Of a stretch of DNA of 21,258 nt, positions 1 to 5,763 are shown piece after piece. Made by a program: the position numbers and the translations under genes. The stretch spans positions 1 through 21,258 of the forward strand of contig CAZPUS010000043.1 of the NCBI GenBank assembly GCA_964589825.1. The letters run 5' to 3'. Below the pieces are notes generated by a model. It was not told where the DNA came from. It was given only the letters and a program-made list of their open reading frames with translations, and made no database searches. This DNA comes from CAZPUS01 sp964589825. Its GTDB lineage: Bacteria; Fibrobacterota; Chitinivibrionia; Chitinivibrionales; WJKA01. How positions within the stretch are numbered: the stretch's first letter is position 1; the number at the start of each line of letters is the position of its first letter.

Positions 1-236
1 TCTTCACAATAGATGGTATTGGCTATAAGCTGCCGTCCGGCACCAAGGGTATACATCTGACGGGTAAGTGAAGGGGCAAACGAGACAATACGCCGGGGCA
101 TTTCTTTGGCTGCCGGTGCTTTCTTTTCGGATTCACAGCCAGTCAGGGGCAAAACAAGCAAACCCGTCATGCATACTGTCATGCCGGCCGTACACCAGAA
201 CTCTATCTTCCGGATGTTATACACTATTTCCCTCAT
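1..236 (-). CDS. btuF: BtuF/FepB-type periplasmic B12-binding lipoprotein, N-terminal part (runs off window)
   Basis: Only the first 78 codons are present; the reading frame is open to base 1. The start at 236 is preceded by a GGGAG ribosome-binding site 6 bases upstream. Residues 1-34 form a lipoprotein signal: a hydrophobic stretch (about 20-32) ending in the lipobox LTGC, with Cys34 as the acylated residue. After a short polar linker, residues 49-78 read RIVSFAPSLTRQMYTLGAGR and onward, the characteristic start of the helical-backbone binding proteins of iron-siderophore and cobalamin ABC importers (family knowledge). The adjacent B12 receptor and two cobalamin riboswitches make cobalamin the likely ligand (inference). 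It would take B12 delivered by the outer-membrane receptor and pass it to BtuCD, whose genes would lie outside the window. The terminator-like hairpin at 343-371 suggests its own promoter, but I see no convincing one. A siderophore- or haem-binding paralogue cannot be excluded. Confidence 0.8.
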   Translation of the reverse strand, partial: MREIVYNIRKIEFWCTAGMTVCMTGLLVLPLTGCESEKKAPAAKEMPRRIVSFAPSLTRQMYTLGAGRQLIANTIYCE

Positions 237-342
237 AGCGGCTCCCGCCAAAAGGCACTGTTTTTGTAAAGTTATTCGACACACACTACCCGTACCCATT
301 CCCCTTTTTTTTACACCCGGCGACCCTGCCCGCACATGCATA

Positions 343-371
343 TAAAACCGGGCGGCCATAACCACCCGGCT
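343..371 (-). terminator. Rho-independent terminator after the GSMT gene
   Basis: On the minus strand CCGGGTGG, a 6-base loop TTATGG, then CCGCCCGG form an 8-bp stem with one G-U pair, followed at once by TTTTAT. It lies 18 bases past the GSMT stop codon. It would separate that gene from btuF, although the short U tract could allow read-through. Confidence 0.6.
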
Positions 372-388
372 CTCTCTTCTGCAAGCCA

Positions 389-1183
389 CTATACTTTATG
401 CATCACATGGACAAAAAAATCCGCATTCTCTGTATCATATTCCGCACGAAAATCACTGTACGTTTCGACACGGCTGAAACCGGCCTCTTGGGCCAGACGT
501 AAAAAATAGTTTGACCGAAGGGGATACATGTTGAGTTTGTGGACCGAGCCGTCCGGGAACTCATACTGAAACACGGTCAATTCATCGTCAAGATGCACCG
601 GGTACGCCTTTACCCGGTCATTGGCGTAGTAGTACCTGTGTTTGGAAGAAAAGCCGTACTCGAGCATGCCGTCATAGTTTCGCTGATCGACGATCAGGAC
701 CCCGTCGTATCGTAATACTGCATAGAACTCTGCCATCACTTTTCGCCTGTCCGCCTCGTCAAACAGGTGGGTGAATGAATTCCCCAGACAGACCACTGCA
801 TCGTATTTTTCGTTGATACGCATTCCCAATTCGCGCCAGTCGGCATGAATGGTACGCAGGAGCGCGCCGTGGGCGACCGCATTTTCACTCGCTTTATGCA
901 GCATGTTGAGACTGCCGTCTACGCTGTGCACATCAAAACCTTCCTTCAGCAAAGTGATGGAATGATATCCTGTCCCGGTCGCCACATCGAGGACCTTCTT
1001 CGCGCCCAGGCGACGGAGCGTCTCCGGGAAAAAGCGCTCTTCTCCTTTGGTGCGAGCATCCCAGTCGATAAGCTCATCCCACTTCTCTACAAAACTCTCT
1101 TCATACTGATGTTTGTAAAGGTCTGTATCGGCGGTGTTTTTCATTAGATCCGATGTGCCTTTAGCCTTCTCCTTTGTATGCAT
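389..1183 (-). CDS. gsmt: Glycine/sarcosine N-methyltransferase (GSMT)
   Basis: This 264-residue protein is a class I SAM-dependent methyltransferase: motif I DVATGTG is at 66-72, CLGNSFTHLF at 132-141 and DQRNYDG at 166-172. From memory, these blocks and the N-terminal segment around FVEKWDELIDWDAR closely match the glycine/sarcosine methyltransferase of halophiles such as Halorhodospira, which makes sarcosine and dimethylglycine from glycine, the first steps of glycine betaine synthesis in the cytosol. I chose the start at 1183 because GGGAGG lies 6 bases upstream; the frame stays open to 1255, and Met14 (1145) is an alternative without a well-placed ribosome-binding site. The partner enzyme converting dimethylglycine to betaine is not in the window. 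The gene is flanked by B12 uptake genes and preceded by a cobalamin riboswitch, an unusual context. A role in balancing SAM/SAH rather than osmoprotection is possible (inference). Confidence 0.88.
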   Translation of the reverse strand: MHTKEKAKGTSDLMKNTADTDLYKHQYEESFVEKWDELIDWDARTKGEERFFPETLRRLGAKKVLDVATGTGYHSITLLKEGFDVHSVDGSLNMLHKASENAVAHGALLRTIHADWRELGMRINEKYDAVVCLGNSFTHLFDEADRRKVMAEFYAVLRYDGVLIVDQRNYDGMLEYGFSSKHRYYYANDRVKAYPVHLDDELTVFQYEFPDGSVHKLNMYPLRSNYFLRLAQEAGFSRVETYSDFRAEYDTENADFFVHVMHKV

Positions 1184-1299
1184 TGGTAACCTCCCATGAT
1201 TAAAGTAAAACCGAAACGTAAGAGACAGGTTACCATACGGCACGGGCTGTGGCATATATCACTACCGGACAGCCATACTGCTACATGTAACCGTGTCTC
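1184..1299 (-). promoter_or_regulatory. Switchable hairpin covering the GSMT ribosome-binding site
   Basis: TGGTAACCT (1235-1227 in minus orientation) is perfectly complementary over 9 bp to AGGTTACCA (1192-1184), which contains part of the GGGAGG ribosome-binding site and abuts the ATG at 1183. The same segment can instead pair with an upstream strand: bases 1233-1222 match 1299-1287 over 12 bp with a single bulged C. The two helices share bases 1227-1233 and exclude each other, as expected of a sequestor/anti-sequestor pair in a translational riboswitch. No U-tract terminator lies between the aptamer and the gene. The pairing is read from sequence; its control by B12 is inferred. Confidence 0.6.
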
Positions 1300-1331
1300 G
1301 TAACTTTTATCCCGAAAGTCAGGACACTCTT

Positions 1332-1656
1332 ACGAAGCGGCAGGTCTCCTGGCTCGTCCCCTCACTCCGAAACGGCCTTCCCGTCATACAGTGTACGACA
1401 GTGGCGTAGATGTCACGGAGATTACACTCTGGTGCACGCGGCGCTCTGTCTTTTCTGTGGCACGAAAAATGGCGTGTCCCCGCCCGCGGGCGAGGATATT
1501 GCTCTTCGTCTTAATTGACAGGGCGGCGCACCATGCGCACGGGAACTTACAGTAGCGGGTACTGCTCCGGACTGCGGATCACCCCGAAGGCGGTCCTGTC
1601 ACCGGATTCCCTTTTGTTCGCATTCCGTTATACACGAAACACAACCACCGCTTCGT
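1332..1656 (-). promoter_or_regulatory. Cobalamin riboswitch aptamer upstream of GSMT
   Basis: Minus-strand landmarks of the adenosylcobalamin aptamer occur in the right order: closing helix P1 (ACGAAGCGG at 1656-1648 with CCGCTTCGT at 1340-1332), GGGAATCCGGTG, then GTACCCGCTACTGTAA, later GCCACTG followed by GGGAAGGCC, and finally the B12 box AGCCAGGAGACCTGCC just before the 3' P1 strand. At about 325 nt it is longer than usual because of extra hairpins in the middle, including a GC-rich one near 1482-1492. The next start codon downstream is GSMT at 1183. In this family ligand binding normally lowers expression, so GSMT is predicted to be made when B12 is scarce. Confidence 0.92.
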
Positions 1657-1673
1657 TGTTAATTTACAAATAA

Positions 1674-1703
1674 CGTGAATGCGCGCATGAGCACGCATTC
1701 ACG
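1674..1703 (-). terminator. Hairpin terminator after the propeller lipoprotein gene
   Basis: CGTGAATGCG and CGCATTCACG form a perfect 10-bp stem around a 10-base loop, starting 8 bases after the stop codon at 1712. The tail on the minus strand is TTATTTG rather than a clean U run, so termination may be partial. It separates the btuB unit from the next riboswitch. The near-palindrome could also act on the opposite strand. Confidence 0.55.
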
Positions 1704-1711
1704 CACGTGTA

Positions 1712-2890
1712 TTATTCTACTACTAGTATCACATCAACACTGTTGGGCGGCAGCCCCACGTCTATCCGGCCCATTTTCACGCTATTGTCCGAAGGATCGA
1801 CAACCACGATACCATCTGAAATGCTCGTATTGCCGCGGTCCGCGATATACACGAATTTATCGTCATACGCCGCATCGATGCCATTGCCGACACTGTCGAC
1901 CGTGCCCGCGACCGTACCGGCACTCAGGTCGATCTTTTTTACCGCTGCCGTATAGGTACTCATGTCATAGACATCCGCATACCCCACTGTCGCGGAAACC
2001 GGCTCTACGAAGCTTACATCGCCGCCAAGATCGCTTTCGCTGATAACGACCGCGCTTTGCGAACCGGCACTCAAATCGATTTTCTCGATACCGGCGTCCG
2101 TTACACCGTAATTGCCGGTACAGGCGATATACAGACAATTGTTATGCAGACGCATATCCTGCGGGTTCTTGTAATGTAAAGACATCGTATCCGTAATCTC
2201 GTCATTGTCAGTCGAAACAGCCACGACCAGTCCGGGCAACGATCCGGGTGTCGGGGTGACGCCCCACTGTCCGTCCTTTACGGTCAATCGGGCCAGAAGC
2301 ACATAGCATGTGCCGCCGCTTATTTCTACACCCTCTATATACGGCACATCCACGCCAGCGCTGTCATAGGTGTACGCTGACATGTCGATGCTGTCTACCA
2401 GGCTTCCGTCTGCGGGATCTATAACGCCCAGATACGACTTCCCGTACAGGGCGGCATAAGCCTTTGTTTCATCCAGCACAGCAAGATCATGTATGTTCGC
2501 CCCGGTGGGAAGCGCCTTCTGATACGTGACATTGTCAGGGCCTAACGGATGGTCGATACGCATAAGATTGTCACTGGCGGAACGTTCAAGTACAAAGGCC
2601 GAGGACAACGCCGAAACGACCGCATTATCAGTAGAGACCTCTCCGTTAAACATGTTTTTCATCACACTCGTATCGGTCATGTCGATATACGACATGTCGC
2701 CCGTGGTATAATCTGCCGCAACGGTGCTCACAACGATGTAGGTGTCACCGGATACTGTGTTGTCCCCGTTATCCGAATCATCGGTATCGTTTATGCACGA
2801 TATATGCAGCAGACTCAACGCAAACGCTGCCGTCATACACCATGCCCCCTTCGTAAAATGCAACACCCCCTGCGAATGTCTTTTCTTCAT
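1712..2890 (-). CDS. BtuG-like beta-propeller lipoprotein, probably B12-binding
   Basis: This 392-residue protein starts at 2890, where AAAGGAG lies 6 bases upstream; the open frame extends to 2938 without a better signal. A positively charged, rather long n-region and a hydrophobic stretch end in the lipobox LHISC (Cys32), followed by an acidic linker of Asp and Asn residues typical of exposed lipoproteins. The rest is a run of beta-propeller repeats of the YncE/DUF5074 kind, with blade signatures such as YLGVIDPADGSLVDSIDM, YIACTGNYGV, KIDLSAG (twice) and FVYIADRG. It lies about 100 bases downstream of the BtuB-like receptor and behind the same riboswitch. In Bacteroides the same layout encodes BtuG, a surface propeller that captures B12 and hands it to BtuB (established knowledge). 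Function here is inferred from architecture and context. A generic YncE-like protein is the alternative. Confidence 0.72.
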   Translation of the reverse strand: MKKRHSQGVLHFTKGAWCMTAAFALSLLHISCINDTDDSDNGDNTVSGDTYIVVSTVAADYTTGDMSYIDMTDTSVMKNMFNGEVSTDNAVVSALSSAFVLERSASDNLMRIDHPLGPDNVTYQKALPTGANIHDLAVLDETKAYAALYGKSYLGVIDPADGSLVDSIDMSAYTYDSAGVDVPYIEGVEISGGTCYVLLARLTVKDGQWGVTPTPGSLPGLVVAVSTDNDEITDTMSLHYKNPQDMRLHNNCLYIACTGNYGVTDAGIEKIDLSAGSQSAVVISESDLGGDVSFVEPVSATVGYADVYDMSTYTAAVKKIDLSAGTVAGTVDSVGNGIDAAYDDKFVYIADRGNTSISDGIVVVDPSDNSVKMGRIDVGLPPNSVDVILVVE

Positions 2891-2991
2891 TGTCAACTCC
2901 TTTGTTTCTGGTTTTGGAATTCGTGAAACAGCCGTCATGGTAGTATTCCTGCATCTGTGCGACTACTACATGTCCCCTCCTTTCATGTGTT

Positions 2992-5055
2992 TCACAGGTA
3001 CGCCGCCACCCGTACCATGTGCTGCCTGCCGGGCAAAGGACGATATTTAACCATAGCATCCTCAATGGCATGATAAAGGTAATTGTCCGCATGATACGAT
3101 ATGTCAAGATTGCCGGTCACATGCCAGGTAACATACGCACTCAACTGCGGCTTCAACGCCGTCGTGTTCCCCGGGGTAGCCAAATTGGTGATGATGGGCG
3201 AGCGGTACCGGATTACATGGCCCGCAGAGACCGGACCGTACCCAAACGAAAGCCTGGTGGTGTTCTTAAACCGGGAAAAATAAGCAGGCGGATTACCCAG
3301 CCGTTCGTCCTGATTGGCAGGTGCGCTCAAATACCACTTGTCGATATAATGACAGATATTCTCGACAAAGCCGATTTCACCATACTGCAGCCTGAAACTC
3401 GCCTCCACCCCGCAGGTGGCCACATCACCGCTGTTGTGCGCCCGCATAACATGCTGTGATGTCGCGATCATGTCGATATAGTCCCGCACCCTGCCGCCGA
3501 ATACATCCACAGTGGCGTGCAGCAGGTCGAACCGGTCAAGCGACGTACCGGCACTAAGCTGCCATTCTTTTTCAGGGGTCAGATCCGGGTTACCAATTAC
3601 CCCGTAGCCCCATCCATACAACTCGGTAAAGGTTACGGGCTGATGGTCGTAGCGTACCTGTGCATACACCTGCAATCCCTCTTTCACGGTAAATCTGACT
3701 TCGGCGTTCGCATTGGGATAGTGTGTACCGTGGAAGTAGGTATCCACGGTGCGTGCGGCACCGAAAAACTCAATTATACCGGAGCTGTCCAGGGAATATG
3801 AATGGCTGTAGCGCACACAACCGTGAATATTCTCTGCCGGTCTGACCGACATCTCCAGTGCCCCCGTACCCTGCAGCCGGCGTGCCCTGTTCCATTTCGT
3901 GGAGCTGAGAATACGCCGGGTAGCAAACGATTCCAGGGACGCTTCGACCCGACCGTCGAAGGACACCATTTCGCTCACCGGCGTGTGCGACGTCACGTGC
4001 GCGGCAATCTGCGGCGAGCGTGTCGCTATCTTCTTTTTATGATGCAGATAATACTGCCCCAGAGGATCCTCAAACAGCGAGGCGTGATGCCGCAGGCGCA
4101 TACCCGCGGCATAGCGGCCGTCGCGGTCCGTGTACTGCGCATATTCCGCGGATGCATTGATCTTTTCGTCCGTGGATGTCACACCGACGAACTCTTCAAA
4201 CGCCAGGGCTTTGTGGTGATGCTGCTTGTGCTGAGTAACGAACGATACCTGGCCGTCTACCGCATGCGTATTTCCCAGAGACCGGTGTATACCGTACTGT
4301 CCGCCCAGGGTGGTATACGCATTGTTGTTCTTTTCTATCACCGTATCGCTGCTGTGGGGATCGAGCGGCTGTCCCTTGTCGTGAATATAGGGATAATCTC
4401 CGTTGGTATGTGTCATATCTACGGAGACCCGGTGCGTTGCCTTTTCCGTATGCTGCAGCATCAGGCCGCCGCCCTTTCGAAGGCCGAAACTGCCCGCAGC
4501 CGCGTACGCGCTCTTCATATCGGTACGATCGGCGGTCTCCAGACTGATCACCGCGCCGGAGGAATTGGCCATGTAGCCCAACGGTGCCGCTCCTTTGTAG
4601 ACGTGTATCCTGTCCACCGATTCCAGGGCAATTTTGCTGATATCCACAGCACCGCCTGCCGCACTGTTTAAAGGAACACCGTTGAGATAAATCTGCACAT
4701 CGGAAGGATTACTTCCGCGAATCGATGCGCTCGCGTACTCCCCGATCCCCCCGCTGCGTCTGATTGTCACCCCCGCCACATGTTCGAGAATGTCGGGCAC
4801 ATCGTTGCTGACCTGCCGGAACTCTTCCACATTCAGATGTGCGGCCGTACCACTTTCGACATCCCGCTGCAGGGCACGGACTTTCATAGTTCCCATATCA
4901 ACGTGATATATGGAATCGGCAGTCGATGAATCAACCCGTACCGGGGTTTGGCCTGCACCTGCGTACATATACATAAAACTCCCCAACAGCACACATATCA
5001 GTCTGATAATGCGTCTGATGCAGTACCATTGTATTCCTGATTGTTGTATTCTCAT
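2992..5055 (-). CDS. btuB: BtuB-like TonB-dependent outer-membrane receptor
   Basis: The 687-residue protein has a signal peptide (hydrophobic about 16-32, cleavage near AGA-GQ at 34-35). A plug domain follows at roughly 70-175, with VEEFRQVSNDVPDILEHVAG (76-95), a GGIGEYASASIRG block (102-114) and DVQIYLNGVPLN (119-130). A long beta-barrel with alternating polar and aromatic strands runs to the C-terminus. It ends in MVRVAAYL, without the usual terminal aromatic residue. The plug motifs and the upstream cobalamin riboswitch identify it as a B12 receptor, importing cobalamin across the outer membrane with TonB energy; B. theta and E. coli BtuB are similar in design but shorter in E. coli. The ATG at 5055 has only a weak ribosome-binding site, and an in-frame stop 12 bases upstream excludes an earlier start. 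The propeller lipoprotein gene follows about 100 bases downstream, likely in the same transcript. Confidence 0.88.
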   Translation of the reverse strand: MRIQQSGIQWYCIRRIIRLICVLLGSFMYMYAGAGQTPVRVDSSTADSIYHVDMGTMKVRALQRDVESGTAAHLNVEEFRQVSNDVPDILEHVAGVTIRRSGGIGEYASASIRGSNPSDVQIYLNGVPLNSAAGGAVDISKIALESVDRIHVYKGAAPLGYMANSSGAVISLETADRTDMKSAYAAAGSFGLRKGGGLMLQHTEKATHRVSVDMTHTNGDYPYIHDKGQPLDPHSSDTVIEKNNNAYTTLGGQYGIHRSLGNTHAVDGQVSFVTQHKQHHHKALAFEEFVGVTSTDEKINASAEYAQYTDRDGRYAAGMRLRHHASLFEDPLGQYYLHHKKKIATRSPQIAAHVTSHTPVSEMVSFDGRVEASLESFATRRILSSTKWNRARRLQGTGALEMSVRPAENIHGCVRYSHSYSLDSSGIIEFFGAARTVDTYFHGTHYPNANAEVRFTVKEGLQVYAQVRYDHQPVTFTELYGWGYGVIGNPDLTPEKEWQLSAGTSLDRFDLLHATVDVFGGRVRDYIDMIATSQHVMRAHNSGDVATCGVEASFRLQYGEIGFVENICHYIDKWYLSAPANQDERLGNPPAYFSRFKNTTRLSFGYGPVSAGHVIRYRSPIITNLATPGNTTALKPQLSAYVTWHVTGNLDISYHADNYLYHAIEDAMVKYRPLPGRQHMVRVAAYL

Positions 5056-5126
5056 TGGCGGTTCGCTTTAATTATTACTCTCCGGAACTTCTTACATTAC
5101 GGATATTAACCGTACGAAACCAAAAA

Positions 5127-5169
5127 CAAAAACCCCCGCCTTCACACAGTATATGAAGACAGGGGTTTT
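5127..5169 (-). terminator. Riboswitch-controlled intrinsic terminator before btuB
   Basis: On the minus strand AAAACCCC, then CTTCA, a short loop, TGAAG and GGGGGTTTTTGTTTTTGG form a strong two-part stem followed by two U tracts. It lies between the B12 aptamer and the btuB start. An upstream G run (about 5211-5216) could pair with the CCCC arm as an alternative, so it is the likely expression platform for transcription attenuation. Confidence 0.85.
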
Positions 5170-5248
5170 ATTGCTGCGATACGTCCCGTTTATACACGAC
5201 GCTCGTTTCCCCCCGACTCTTTTGCGCGAAGAGCGGTCTACCGGGGTT

Positions 5249-5427
5249 ACATAACCGGGTGTCTTCTGGCTACTCCGCCTTTTTTGCCTTCCCATTTCCG
5301 ATGAAAGAAACAGTGGCGTAATAAAAAAGGCCCGCTCTGCGTCACAAAGACGCAGGGAGATCACAGCAGCGCGACTGCAGCGGATTCTCACCGCATTTCC
5401 TGATCCGTTTATGTACACACGGTATGT
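5249..5427 (-). promoter_or_regulatory. Cobalamin riboswitch aptamer upstream of btuB
   Basis: Landmarks in order on the minus strand are: P1 5' strand ACATACCGTGTG (5427-5416); GCGGTGAGAATCCGC; a CGCTGCTGTGA core; GCCACTG; GGGAAGGC; the B12 box variant TAGCCAGAAGACACC; and the P1 3' strand CACCCGGTTATGT (5261-5249). At about 180 nt it is a compact, ordinary-size aptamer. The terminator at 5127-5169 makes B12-dependent transcription termination the likely mechanism for btuB and the propeller lipoprotein gene. Confidence 0.92.
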
Positions 5428-5495
5428 CAAAGATCGGATATAAAATACAAAATGTACTAACGAAACGCAAAAACAAAATATCTTTTATCCGCCCC

Positions 5496-5545
5496 AAAAA
5501 ATACTGTGCCTGCGACGCTTTTTATTAAAAAATCGTCCTTGCACA
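5496..5545 (-). terminator. Terminator downstream of recD (left copy)
   Basis: On the minus strand TGTGC, then GACGATTTTTT, loop AAT and AAAAAGCGTC, then GCACA form a long imperfect stem, followed by GTATTTTTTGG. It would end the recCBD transcript. A diverged version of the stem occurs at about 5651-5672 in the right copy of the duplicated flank. Confidence 0.6.
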
Positions 5546-5623
5546 CCAATAATAGTCGGTATAGCAGCACCCCCCGCTTCAGATCATTTTTTTGCGTATC
5601 TGATGCGCAAGCCCCGAGCTTCG
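5498..5623. repeat. Left copy of the gap-flanking duplication
   Basis: Bases 5576-5623 (48 bp) are identical to 5716-5763, which encode the last residues and stop of RecD. The preceding part (5498-5575) aligns with 5634-5715 with many substitutions and a shorter C run (6 rather than 10). This copy ends exactly at the N gap, as expected of a contig end. Confidence 0.85.
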
Positions 5624-5633
5624 NNNNNNNNNN
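5624..5633. other. Assembly gap (10 N)
   Basis: Ten N characters mark a scaffold join of unknown true length. Sequence on both sides is homologous, so the join may duplicate one locus. Confidence 0.99.
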
Positions 5634-5763
5634 CATATACTCGGCCGCCGACGATTTTGATAAAAAAATCGTCCTTGCACACCTATAGTTCTCGGTTAAC
5701 CAGCACCCCCCCCCCGCTTCAGATCATTTTTTTGCGTATCTGATGCGCAAGCCCCGAGCTTCG
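5634..5763. repeat. Right copy of the gap-flanking duplication
   Basis: It begins directly after the N gap and aligns with 5498-5623. It contains a perfect 9-bp stem (GACGATTTT with AAAATCGTC), a run of ten C at 5706-5715, and the authentic end of recD. The C run and hairpin are typical places for sequencing or assembly failure. Confidence 0.85.

Noticed and set aside
389..1183. Annotation as a generic UbiE-type or corrin-ring methyltransferase because of the B12 context
   Set aside because: Residue blocks such as WDELIDWDAR, CLGNSFTHLF and DQRNYDG are specific to the glycine/sarcosine methyltransferase family; the cobalamin-ring methyltransferases have a different fold.
3802..4671. Long plus-strand open frame (289 codons) opposite the BtuB-like gene
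   Set aside because: It is antisense to a clear TonB-receptor frame, has no ribosome-binding site, and its translation matches no family I recognise; it is a shadow of the real gene.
5506..5688. Open frame spanning the N gap
   Set aside because: It reads through undefined bases and repeated terminator sequence; not a gene.
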